DNA from: Bradyrhizobium sp. CCBAU 53340
GTDB lineage: Bacteria; Pseudomonadota; Alphaproteobacteria; Rhizobiales; Xanthobacteraceae
NCBI RefSeq assembly: GCF_015291645.1
Contig: NZ_CP030055.1
Span: 868,001-932,000, forward strand
Direction: 5' to 3'
DNA length: 64,000 nt
The position numbers and the translations under genes are program-made. Under the pieces are notes generated by a model that was not told the DNA's origin, searched no databases, and saw nothing but the letters and a program-made list of their open reading frames with translations. This document shows, one piece after another, positions 8,842-16,700 of this stretch; position 1 is the first letter of the stretch; every line of letters begins with the position of its first letter.

Positions 8842-10695
8842 CTACGTCGCCTTCCTTGCGAACGTTGACTTGAGATTGTCGAACAGCTCCACCTTCACGC
8901 CGTTGCGGCGCATGATGAAGCTCTGCTGGATCACGGAGAGCGTGTTGTTCCAGGCCCAGTAGATCACGAGGCCCGCCGGGAAGCCCGCCAGCATGAAGGT
9001 GAAGATCAGCGGCATCCAGTTGAAGATGATCTGCTGCGTCGGATCCGGCGGTGTCGGATTCAGCTTCATCTGGAACCACATCGTGATGCCCATGATGATC
9101 GGCCAGATGCCGAGCGCCAGATAGTGGCCGAACACCGGGACCGTGGTCGGATCGAACGGAATCAGGCCGAACAGCGTGAACAGATTGGTCGGATCGGGCG
9201 CCGAGAGGTCCTTGATCCAGCCGATGAATGGCGCGTGCCGCATCTCGATGGTGACGAACAGCACCTTGTAGAGCGAGAAGAACACCGGGATCTGGATCAC
9301 CACGGGAAGACAGCCGGCAACCGGATTGATCTTCTCCTTGCGGTAGATCTCCATCATCTCCTGCTGCTGCTTCACCTTGTCGTCGGGGTAGCGCTCCTTC
9401 AGCGCCTGCAGCTGCGGCTGGATCGACTTCATCTTCGCCATCGAGGCGTAGGACTTGTTGGCCAGCGGGAAGAACAACAGCTTCACGATCACCGTCACGA
9501 GCAGGATCGAGACGCCGAAATTGCCGAAGAAGCGGTAGAAGAAGTCGAGGCCGAGGAACATCGGCTTGGTGATGAAGTAGAACCAGCCCCAATCGATCAA
9601 GAGATCGAAATGGTTGAGGCCGAGCTCCTTGTTGTAGCCGCCGAGCCCGGCGAACGGGAACACGCCGACGACGCTGGCTTCCTTGGCGCCGGCGAACAGC
9701 CGCGCATTCGCGGTTGCGCTGCCGCCGATCGCGACGGTGACGGGGTCGAGCAGATAGTCGGTCTGGTAGGTGTGGACATTGCCGGCGAGGTTCGAGGAGA
9801 ACTTCGCCTGAAGCTGCGCACCGGTGTCGGGCAGCAGCGCCGAAGCCCAGTACTTGTCGGTCATGCCGAGCCAGCCATTGGTGGCCTTGAAGTCGACCTG
9901 CTTGGCTTCGTCGATCTTCTTGTAGGCGTATTCCTGCAAGCCGCGCTCGCCGAGATAGCCGATCAGGCCCTCATGCAGGATGTAATAGCCGGAGACGTGC
10001 GGCGTGCCGTGGCGGGAGATCAGCGCGTAGGGGTAGAGCGTAACAGGCGCGTTGCCGACATTGCTCACATCGTCCTTGACGGTGAAGAGATAGTGATCGT
10101 CGACTGAAATTGTGCGGCGGAAGCTGAGGCCCTCGCCGTTGTCCCATTTGAGCACCACCGGGGTCGTCGGCGTCAGGCTGCCGCTGCCGTCCTGCTGCCA
10201 GACGGTTTGGGCGTCAGGCATCTTCGACGTCACGCCCGTCGCCGCCACCCAGCCGAACTCGGCGTAATAGGGTTCTGCCGTGCCCGAGGGCGAATAGAGG
10301 ATGATCGGCGGCGATTTAGGGTCGACCGTCTCGCGGAATTGCAGCAGCGCGAGGTCGTCGATGCGGCCGCCCTTCAGCGCGATGCTGCCGGCGAGGCGCG
10401 GGGTGTCGATCTTCACGCGCGGGCTCGCGGCGATCGCGGCATCGCGGCTGACGGTCGGCTGGACCTGCTGGTTCGCGCCCGGTGCGGTGGTGGGCGTCGT
10501 CGTCCCGGCCTGCGGCGTAGCGCCCGGCGTTGCCGAGGCCGTCGGTTGCGGATTGGCCTTTTGCAGCTCGGCCTGCGCCTGCTGCTGGGCGCGCTGCTTC
10601 TCCATCGCCGGTACATTGTAGAAGTACTGCCAGGCGATCAGCACCAGGCCGGACAGAATGACGGCGAGGATGGTATTGCGATTGTCGGTCATCAC
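8842..10695 (-). CDS. yidC: membrane protein insertase YidC
   Basis: Inserts and folds inner-membrane proteins, alone or with SecYEG. The 617-residue length is that of a Gram-negative YidC. TM1 lies at about 8-25 (TILAVILSGLVLIAWQYFYN), followed by a Pro/Thr/Gln-rich linker, the large periplasmic domain (about 95-370) and the conserved insertase core. The core contains FGVSILLVTVIVKLLFFPLA, the cytoplasmic hairpin SMAKMKSIQPQLQALKERYP and INPVAGCLPVVIQIPVFFSL. The positively charged tail ends LKSTFARKAT. It lies 13 bases after rnpA and shares the rpmH promoter region. No yidD-type gene lies between rnpA and yidC here. Confidence 0.97.
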   Translation of the reverse strand: MMTDNRNTILAVILSGLVLIAWQYFYNVPAMEKQRAQQQAQAELQKANPQPTASATPGATPQAGTTTPTTAPGANQQVQPTVSRDAAIAASPRVKIDTPRLAGSIALKGGRIDDLALLQFRETVDPKSPPIILYSPSGTAEPYYAEFGWVAATGVTSKMPDAQTVWQQDGSGSLTPTTPVVLKWDNGEGLSFRRTISVDDHYLFTVKDDVSNVGNAPVTLYPYALISRHGTPHVSGYYILHEGLIGYLGERGLQEYAYKKIDEAKQVDFKATNGWLGMTDKYWASALLPDTGAQLQAKFSSNLAGNVHTYQTDYLLDPVTVAIGGSATANARLFAGAKEASVVGVFPFAGLGGYNKELGLNHFDLLIDWGWFYFITKPMFLGLDFFYRFFGNFGVSILLVTVIVKLLFFPLANKSYASMAKMKSIQPQLQALKERYPDDKVKQQQEMMEIYRKEKINPVAGCLPVVIQIPVFFSLYKVLFVTIEMRHAPFIGWIKDLSAPDPTNLFTLFGLIPFDPTTVPVFGHYLALGIWPIIMGITMWFQMKLNPTPPDPTQQIIFNWMPLIFTFMLAGFPAGLVIYWAWNNTLSVIQQSFIMRRNGVKVELFDNLKSTFARKAT

Positions 10696-10708
10696 TATGG
10701 TCTCGTCA

Positions 10709-11107
10709 TCAATCCGGTTTGCGGCTGGCGGCGGGGCCGGGCCTTGGATTTGGCCCGCGTCCCTTGTCAGATCCTTTGGCCGTATGCCGCACGGGCTTCG
10801 TGAACGCTATGCGCAGATCGTCGAGCATGGTCGTGAAGTCGCGCGAGAGCGCGTCCCTGCGGCCGACCAGCACATAATCATGATGGGGTTGCATCGACAC
10901 CGTATCGAGCCGCTTCACCAATTCGCGAAGCCGGCGCCGGATGCGATTGCGTTCGGGGGCGTTGCCGTTCTTTTTGGTAACGGTGAAGCCGATCCTGACA
11001 GGACCAAGGTCGTCGCGACGACGGCTTTGCAGGACGAACGCGGGACTGTTCACCCGCGCGCCATTGGCAACGGCGAGGAAATCCGCTCGCTGCCTCAGCC
11101 GATCCAT
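10709..11107 (-). CDS. rnpA: ribonuclease P protein component
   Basis: Basic protein subunit of RNase P, helping the catalytic RNA mature tRNA 5' ends. The 132-residue protein has the RNR motif as RNRIRRRLRELVKRL near residue 75, the opening LRQRADFLAVANGARV and the phase FTVTKKNGNAPERNR. The C-terminal tail is unusually charged and Gly/Pro-rich (SDKGRGPNPRPGPA), a variable extension. It follows rpmH by 28 bases and precedes yidC by 13 bases, the standard bacterial arrangement. Confidence 0.96.
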   Translation of the reverse strand: MDRLRQRADFLAVANGARVNSPAFVLQSRRRDDLGPVRIGFTVTKKNGNAPERNRIRRRLRELVKRLDTVSMQPHHDYVLVGRRDALSRDFTTMLDDLRIAFTKPVRHTAKGSDKGRGPNPRPGPAASRKPD

Positions 11108-11135
11108 GATGAAATCCCGGAAAAGGGGGTCCGGC

Positions 11136-11270
11136 TCAGGCGCTCAGACGCTTGCGGCCGCGGGCGCGGCGGGCGGCGAGAACCTTGCGGCCGCCGGCAG
11201 TGGCGAGACGGGCACGGAAACCGTGACGGCGCTTGCGCACCAGTTTGCTGGGTTGATAAGTCCGCTTCAC
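11136..11270 (-). CDS. rpmH: 50S ribosomal protein L34
   Basis: 44-residue basic ribosomal protein, [18 protein letters not shown] onward, ending GRKRLSA, the complete family length. The start codon is GTG at 11270; the open frame continues upstream to 11384 but L34 proteins begin at this MKRTYQPS. First gene of the rpmH-rnpA-yidC unit, driven by the promoter seen at 11411-11439. Bases 11271-11410 would then form a leader of about 130 nucleotides, in which no further gene was recognised. Confidence 0.97.
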   Translation of the reverse strand: MKRTYQPSKLVRKRRHGFRARLATAGGRKVLAARRARGRKRLSA

Positions 11271-11410
11271 GGGTTTTTCTCCGCTGACCGGGCAATTTGC
11301 CTGTAGAATTGATGGTAAAGTCCCGAAGTTGCGGCTCAAAACGGGCCGTTTCCGGCCCCAGAAGAGCCGCTCCCGGTGTCGCACCGGGTCATCGCGGACA
11401 ATTTGCGCGG

Positions 11411-11439
11411 CTTATAAGGGAGCCTCTTGTTTTCGTCAA
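11411..11439 (-). promoter_or_regulatory. predicted housekeeping-sigma promoter of rpmH-rnpA-yidC
   Basis: On the minus strand TTGACG (11434-11439) and TATAAG (11411-11416) are separated by 17 bases, a near-consensus sigma-70-type promoter. Transcription would begin near 11404 and run into rpmH. The rest of the 362-base gap up to 11632 shows no gene. Confidence 0.65.
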
Positions 11440-11632
11440 CGCCGCAGGACCGCGCAGTTCCGCTGAATATCGCTGCTTCTTTGGGGTTTTTAACCCTTGA
11501 GGTGGCGGATGGCGATATCAGCGCCTACATCCCACCTCGGCAGATTAGCGATCCGTAATTTGACCACCCCCAGGGGCGGGTCGCATCCTCCATCAGCCAA
11601 GCGTTATCAGAAGGCCAGCAGGGGCGAACCTC

Positions 11633-13183
11633 GTGGCAACGACCGACCTCCAGCAGCCGACCCAGACTTCGGATCAGGGCCTGAGTCAGGACCTGGATCA
11701 AGCGCTGGATCGCGATTTGGATCAGCCGGACCAGCCGGCGGCCCGGACGCGCGGGCCGGGCGGGCTTGGGCTATCAGGCAAGCTTTTGCTGCTGACCGTC
11801 CCCCTGGTGATGATCGCAGCCGTCCTGCTCTACGTCCCCGCGATCGCCAACTTCTGGGTCAACCGGCTCAACGACCGCGTCGCCGCCGCAAATACGGCAG
11901 CCCTGGTGCTCGATGCGGCGCCGCTCGGCATGGTGCCGGATTCGCTGTCGCGCCAGATCCTGAAAAGCATCAATGCGCGCGCGGTCGCGATCAAGATGGG
12001 CCAGCAGCGCCGCCTGCTCGCCAGCGACAATCTGCCCGCGACGATCGAGCACGACATCGACCTGCGCGACATGACGGTGTGGCAGGCCATCACCGGCTCA
12101 TTCCAGATGATGCTGGAGACCGGCAACCAGCCGATCCGCATCGTCGGCCCCGGCGTCGGCAATGCCCAGTTCATCGAGATCGTGACCGACGATCTGCCGC
12201 TGCGGCAGTCGATGTACCGCTTCTCGCGCAATGTCGTGGTGGTCGCGCTGATCATCGGCATTTTGACCGCCGGTCTCGTCTATCTTGCGCTCCATTATCT
12301 GTTCGTGCGGCCGATGCGGCGGCTGACCGCGAGCCTGGTCGGCTTCCACGAGAACCCTGAAAGCTCGGCGCGGATCATCGTGCCGAGCCAGCGTAGCGAC
12401 GAAATCGGCGTTGCCGAGCGCGAATTGTCCGACATGCAGCGCGACCTGATGTCGATGCTGCATCAAAAGAGCCGGCTTGCCGCGCTGGGCCTCGCCGTCT
12501 CGAAGATCAATCACGATCTGCGCAATTTGCTGGCCTCGGCCCAGCTGCTGTCGGATCAGCTCGCCAGCGTGCCCGATCCCAGGGTGCAGCGCTTTGCACC
12601 GAAGCTCGTGCGTTCGCTCGAGCGCGCCATCGCCTTCTGCCAGTCGACGCTGTCCTACGGCCGCGCCCAGGAGGCCGCGCCCGATCGCCGCATGATGCTG
12701 ATCGAGCCTGTCGTGCTCGAGGTGCGGGAGACTGCGGGTCTTGCCAATGATGCCACGATCGCCTGGGTTGCCGCGATCGAGCGCGGTCTTTCGGTCGATG
12801 CCGATCCCGACCAGCTGTTCCGCGTGCTGCTCAACCTCGTGCGCAACGCCGCCCAGGCGCTGGAAAGCCATGCCTCCGGCGATGGCGGCCCGCAGCAGAT
12901 CCGGATCACCGGTAAACGCGAAGGCGCGGTCGCGATCCTGGAGGTCTCGGATACCGGCCCCGGCGTGCCCCAGAAGACGCGGGAGCACCTGTTCGAGGCG
13001 TTCCAGACCTCCGGCCGCCCCGGCGGCAGCGGGCTCGGCCTTGCCATCGCAGCCGAGCTGGTGCGCGCCCATGGCGGCGACATCCACCTGGTCGAAGGCA
13101 CCATCGGCGCCACCTTCCGGATCGTCATTCCCGACCGCCCCGTGGAACTCCTCTCCATCCGCAACGAGCGACAGCGGGCCTAG
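11633..13183 (+). CDS. membrane sensor histidine kinase (orphan)
   Basis: Two-component sensor of 516 residues. A Gln/Asp-rich cytoplasmic N-terminus (1-45) precedes TM1 at about 48-72, a periplasmic sensing domain (about 75-195) and TM2 at about 198-222 (NVVVVALIIGILTAGLVYLA). HAMP (about 223-280, RPMRRLTASLVGF) and the H-box follow, with the phospho-acceptor His in VSKINHDLRNLLASAQ. The HATPase_c part shows N-box LLNLVRNAAQAL, G1 DTGPGVP and G2 GGSGLGLAIAAELV. The start is GTG at 11633 with AGGGG about seven bases upstream. No response regulator gene is adjacent, so the partner and the signal are unknown. It diverges from rpmH. Confidence 0.9.
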   Translation: MATTDLQQPTQTSDQGLSQDLDQALDRDLDQPDQPAARTRGPGGLGLSGKLLLLTVPLVMIAAVLLYVPAIANFWVNRLNDRVAAANTAALVLDAAPLGMVPDSLSRQILKSINARAVAIKMGQQRRLLASDNLPATIEHDIDLRDMTVWQAITGSFQMMLETGNQPIRIVGPGVGNAQFIEIVTDDLPLRQSMYRFSRNVVVVALIIGILTAGLVYLALHYLFVRPMRRLTASLVGFHENPESSARIIVPSQRSDEIGVAERELSDMQRDLMSMLHQKSRLAALGLAVSKINHDLRNLLASAQLLSDQLASVPDPRVQRFAPKLVRSLERAIAFCQSTLSYGRAQEAAPDRRMMLIEPVVLEVRETAGLANDATIAWVAAIERGLSVDADPDQLFRVLLNLVRNAAQALESHASGDGGPQQIRITGKREGAVAILEVSDTGPGVPQKTREHLFEAFQTSGRPGGSGLGLAIAAELVRAHGGDIHLVEGTIGATFRIVIPDRPVELLSIRNERQRA

Positions 13184-13228
13184 TCGGCCAAAGGCCGATA
13201 TTTCCGGTGCCCTTGCCTACCCACCATT

Positions 13229-13328
13229 CGTCATTCCGGGGCGCGCGTAGCGCGAGCCCGGAATTCCATAACCACCAGCTGGGGTTATGGATTCCGGGCC
13301 TGTCCCTTCGGCCATCCCGGAATGACGG
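13229..13328. repeat. GC-rich palindromic intergenic repeat (copy 6)
   Basis: About 100 bases between the sensor kinase and tRNA-Arg. Ends GTCATTCCGGG and CCCGGAATGACGG are inverted copies. The inner arms GAATTCCATAACCAC/GGTTATGGATTC complete the palindrome around CAGCTGG. Last copy of this type seen in the window. Confidence 0.8.
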
Positions 13329-13473
13329 AAAACCGTCATCCCTCTGCAAAATCTCCCCATCCCGGACCTTGCCAACGCCGCCAAGAGCGGATAGTCAGAG
13401 CGCTCTTTCGCACCCCCTCCGGCGCTGTCCGGAAGGCTGCGTGCGGGCCTCGCCCGCACTATCAGCGAAAAAC

Positions 13474-13550
13474 GCGCCCGTAGCTCAGCTGGATAGAGCA
13501 TCAGACTACGAATCTGAGGGTCGGACGTTCGAATCGTTCCGGGCGCGCCA
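13474..13550 (+). tRNA. tRNA-Arg (anticodon ACG)
   Basis: 77-base tRNA with CCA encoded. The acceptor arms GCGCCCG and CGGGCGC pair perfectly, and the D arm is GCTCAGCTGGATAGAGC. The anticodon stem TCAGA/TCTGA encloses the loop CTACGAA with anticodon ACG at 13508-13510, and the T arm contains GTTCGAATC. After adenosine deamination at position 34 it would read CGU/CGC/CGA arginine codons. Arg tRNAs often serve as integration sites, but no integrase or repeated 3' end was seen downstream. Confidence 0.97.
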
Positions 13551-13698
13551 TTTCGGTACACGCGATTGACGCCGAAACTTGCCGTTCTTCCGATGTAAGG
13601 TGTCGACTTGCATCCGGTGATCGCGCCTCACGCTCTCATTGCATTGCGATGACGAGCGAAGTGCTGTCATCGCCGCACCTTCACCGAAGCACGCCCCG

Positions 13699-14934
13699 TC
13701 AGTGGCTTTGCAGGATGGTCCAGCAGCGGTCAAAGCGGTCGGTGGCGAGGTCCTGCTTGCGGGCACATAGGTAGAGTCGTCCTGCGTCACCCCACTCCAT
13801 GCCCGCTTCGACGTCGCTGTCGATCTGCAGCACGAGTTGCCAGTTGTCGGCGAACTCAGGCCCATCCCCGGCGTGCCCCGCGCACGCCGCTTCGACGGGC
13901 TCCTGGATGGACAAGGCGACGCCACCCACCTGGTGAATCCCAGCATTGCCATCAGGGCCAAAGACTTCCGGATACCGAGCGTAAAGGGCGTCCCAGAACT
14001 GCTGATAGGCGTCACGTTGCGCGACCGACCAGCCAGGCCAGTCGAACCGCGCGATCGACGAGACCGGCGGAGGCAAGAGCCATGCTGTCGGGCGCAAGCT
14101 ACGCGGTTTGAAGGCGTAGCCTCTTGGCATCAATTCCCTTGCTGCCGGCTCATCGAATTCCTTCGGAAAGGGCTTCCGCTGCAGCTGCTCGCCCGGTCGC
14201 CGCGTGAAGATAGTCCGCGCCCGCGCCTGATCCTCCTCTTCTCCCCACGGCCAATCGAAAGGATCGCAGAAGAACAGCAGCCGCCCAGCGGAGGGGAAGC
14301 CGTCCAGGGCGCAGACAGAATGAAGCTCCGCAAAGTCGATTTGGGCGACGAAGCTCAGCGGCCATTCGCGATTGCGGATTTCGCTTTCGACTTGGCCGGA
14401 ATGCTCCAGCCGTGCCGCCCGATGGCGGCGTCCGCTGATAATTCGACCCGGCATCGAGCCAGCCTCGCGCTTGGGCGTGAAGGCCGGTCGGAAAGGCCAA
14501 TCCACATCTGGCGGCATGTCGGGCTGGCCGCCGAGCCGGCTCGCACCTGTTGGTGCCCCTTCCTCGATGGGTCCGGGAACGAGGACAATGCACCGCCTCG
14601 CCATTTGAGCGAGTCTTGGAGCCCATTCGTTCAAACCCGCATGGCGCAGCGCAGCTTCCAGCTCGGCTTCGTTGGCCCAGACCGGCAACTCCGCTGCGGC
14701 GGCATGCTGCTTGGTCCCCGCCATGTCCTTTGCATGCCTCCGAACCATCAGTGGTTCGAAGATCCGCGTCGCTTGCGACACAAGCCCCAGCAGAATGGCG
14801 GAAAAGACCAAGACGCTGCCCAAGGCTCCGATGTCCCCAACGATCCACTCCAAGGCGAAGACGGCTGCGACCGCGGCGGCCATGCAGCCGACGACGTAGA
14901 TCATCAGGAGCGCGATAAAGAAGGACAAGCGCAC
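13699..14934 (-). CDS. DUF1963 (YwqG-like) protein with N-terminal membrane segments
   Basis: 411-residue protein with two N-terminal hydrophobic segments (about 3-28 and 36-56) and a cytoplasmic part typical of DUF1963: LGGQPDMPPDVDWPF, LSFVAQIDFAEL, GRLLFFCDPF, HQVGGVALSIQEPVE and WQLVLQIDSD followed by WGDAGRLYL. DUF1963 proteins have no firmly established function, though some are linked to polymorphic-toxin or immunity contexts; nothing of that kind is adjacent here. The start is GTG at 14934 with a strong GGAGG nine bases upstream. It begins a more accessory-looking stretch after the tRNA and is transcribed alone. Confidence 0.8.
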   Translation of the reverse strand: MRLSFFIALLMIYVVGCMAAAVAAVFALEWIVGDIGALGSVLVFSAILLGLVSQATRIFEPLMVRRHAKDMAGTKQHAAAAELPVWANEAELEAALRHAGLNEWAPRLAQMARRCIVLVPGPIEEGAPTGASRLGGQPDMPPDVDWPFRPAFTPKREAGSMPGRIISGRRHRAARLEHSGQVESEIRNREWPLSFVAQIDFAELHSVCALDGFPSAGRLLFFCDPFDWPWGEEEDQARARTIFTRRPGEQLQRKPFPKEFDEPAARELMPRGYAFKPRSLRPTAWLLPPPVSSIARFDWPGWSVAQRDAYQQFWDALYARYPEVFGPDGNAGIHQVGGVALSIQEPVEAACAGHAGDGPEFADNWQLVLQIDSDVEAGMEWGDAGRLYLCARKQDLATDRFDRCWTILQSH

Positions 14935-15109
14935 GGCTCGCGACCTCCGAAGGGAAAGAGCGCTTCGCCTCGCTGCACAGGGATTGTGGTATTTTCAAAG
15001 CTGATGCAATCCGCGGATGGCGCGGAAAGGTTCATCTTGAGCCGGGTGCCGCGTGCACACGGCACCACAGGCGGTGTCATTGCGACCAGGCGATGCCGCG
15101 CTTTGCGGC

Positions 15110-15400
15110 TCAGGGGATCAATGCTTGCGGGGCCGCGGAAGCGGGCGTGATCCGGCCATCGATTGCCGACATCCGCGAGGCATCGAGTTGCGTGATCCGG
15201 TTCTGGAGCCGTGCGGCTTCTCCAGACAGCCAGTGAAACTCGGCGCACATATCCACCAACTCGGCTTGCTCCGACTTGTTGATGGTGTGCTTTGCGCGAT
15301 GCTCGCACTCGTCGGCCTTCATCCGGAACAACTCGATCGCCCTGATCATTGCTCTCTCCCGCCCGTCGAATTCAAAAGCTTCGTTCATGGGCACCGACAT
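15110..15400 (-). CDS. small hypothetical helical protein
   Basis: Not recognised as a named family. Predicted soluble, all-helical protein of 96 residues from the ATG at 15400, rich in Ala, Glu and Arg: MIRAIELFRMKADECEHRA, then NKSEQAELVDMCAEFHWLS and EAARLQNRITQLD. Its pattern (a helix with spaced Cys/His and the KADECEHRA segment) resembles the short helical hypothetical proteins common in Bradyrhizobium. The start is uncertain: GTG at 15433 and ATGs at 15400 and 15388 are all in frame, and no convincing ribosome site separates them. The upstream gap to 15691 (about 290 bases) shows no further gene. Confidence 0.5.
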   Translation of the reverse strand: MSVPMNEAFEFDGRERAMIRAIELFRMKADECEHRAKHTINKSEQAELVDMCAEFHWLSGEAARLQNRITQLDASRMSAIDGRITPASAAPQALIP

Positions 15401-15691
15401 GCAATTCGGTGATGCTCCCGGCCGGAAAAACACGGGACGTGCCGGTTAACGAATGCGTAAGGCTCTCCGGTGGCCACATCGCCAGAATGACGGTTGCGAG
15501 CCGCGCATTCTTTGTCGGAGATCAAGTGCACGGGCGAAAGGCACCATAGTTTGTGTCCAGACAAAGACCAGTCTGGCGTCACGGCTTAGGGTGTTTCCGG
15601 TCGAACGGCGATGTCGTCCATGACGACGCCTGCGGAGGCATCGCGCCGGTGACGCCGGTCGCAGCTCGTTGCCGCCAAGACGGAGATCGTC

Positions 15692-16563
15692 ATGTTGGAG
15701 AAATTCGGAAGCATCGCCGTGATTCTCGCGGCCGCCCTGGCGTTCGTCGGATCCTCCCCGACGCTTGCCGACCACACCGACGTCGTCGTCAGCCAGGCCT
15801 GGAGCCGCGCCACGCCGAAGGGCGCGAAAGTCGCGGGTGGCTACCTCACCATCGAAAATCGCGGCACCGTGCCGGACCGTCTTCTTTCGGCCTCCAGCCC
15901 GGCCGCCGCCTCGGTCGAGATCCATCAGATCACGATGCAGGACGGCGTCATGATGATGCGCCCGCTCGAGCAGGGTCTGACGATTCCGCCGGACCAGATC
16001 GTCACGCTGGCGCCGGGCGGCACCACATCATGTTCATCGGACTGACCGCGCCCTTCGAGGAGGGGCAGCGCATCCCGGTCTCTCTCAACTTCCAGCGTTC
16101 AGGAACGATCGAGGCGACATTCGAGGTCGGCAGCATCAGTGCCAAGGGTCCCAGGCTCCAGATCGCCGCGACGGAGGCCGCACAGCCGGCGTTGCCCCCG
16201 GCGCCGAAGACGAATGCTGCTGCGGCTCCTCAATCGGCCAACGAGCCGTTCTTCACACACATCTGCGGCACGCGCGTGATGGCCGATGTCACCGTCACGC
16301 CCGGCCGCAGCGGACCCGTCGAAGTTCTTGTCCAGCTTTACGATGGCGACGAACAGCCGCTGAATGTCGATGCGCTGTCGGTGACGCTGGCCAATCCCGA
16401 CAGGAACATCGCACCGGTGACGGCATCAGCGACGCGGATCGCGGCCGACAAATGGCGCGTCAGCATGATCACCGCAGTGAGCGGCAAGTGGTCGCTGGCG
16501 CTCGGCATCGACATGAAGAAGGACGACCGCATCGATATCGCCGCGCCGATCCTCATCGAGTAA
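15692..16563 (+). pseudogene. PCuAC copper chaperone fused to a FixH/YtkA-like domain, with an apparent one-base frameshift
   Basis: The first part (from ATG 15692, GGAG upstream) is a periplasmic PCuAC chaperone, which delivers copper to the CuA site of cytochrome oxidase. It has a signal peptide at 1-26, AWSRATPKGAKVAGGYLTI and the copper ligands in VEIHQITMQDGVMMMRP (His plus Met). It stops at 16045 after APGGTTSCSSD. One frame over the family continues at once with HIMFIGLTAPFEEGQRIPV and runs to 16563. A single extra base near 16020 would restore APGGYHIMFIGL. After the PCuAC fold comes a Pro/Ala linker and about 100 residues (ICGTRVMADVTVTPGRSGPV, WRVSMITAVSGKWSLAL) resembling FixH/YtkA-type domains of copper and oxidase systems. 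It may be a true lesion or a sequencing error. Confidence 0.75.
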
Positions 16564-16594
16564 TACAGATTGTCGGAAACGATTTGATGCCCGG

Positions 16595-16699
16595 CTAGCT
16601 GGCGCTTTGGCCGCTTTCGAACCACCGATCGATCTGAACGCTCCAGGTTTCGATCATCTGGCTGAATGCATCGTCAGTCAGATTGGCGAGGTCGATCTT
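16595..16699 (-). other. coding-like 34-codon tail without a recognisable start
   Basis: Directly after the nagZ stop, the frame offset by one base from nagZ reads 34 protein-like codons (KIDLANLTDDAFSQMIE, then TWSVQIDRWFESGQSAS) and a TAG at 16595-16597. No ATG, GTG or TTG opens it; the frame stays open upstream inside nagZ. It could be the tail of a lost gene, or a C-terminal extension of NagZ cut off by a frameshift. Confidence 0.3.
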
Positions 16700-16700
16700 C

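Noticed and set aside
13699..14934. DUF1963 gene as part of a toxin-immunity system
   Set aside because: No polymorphic toxin, secretion or immunity partner lies nearby; family membership alone does not support it.
13474..15700. Genomic island inserted at tRNA-Arg
   Set aside because: No integrase, no duplicated tRNA 3' end and no mobile genes were seen in the following region.
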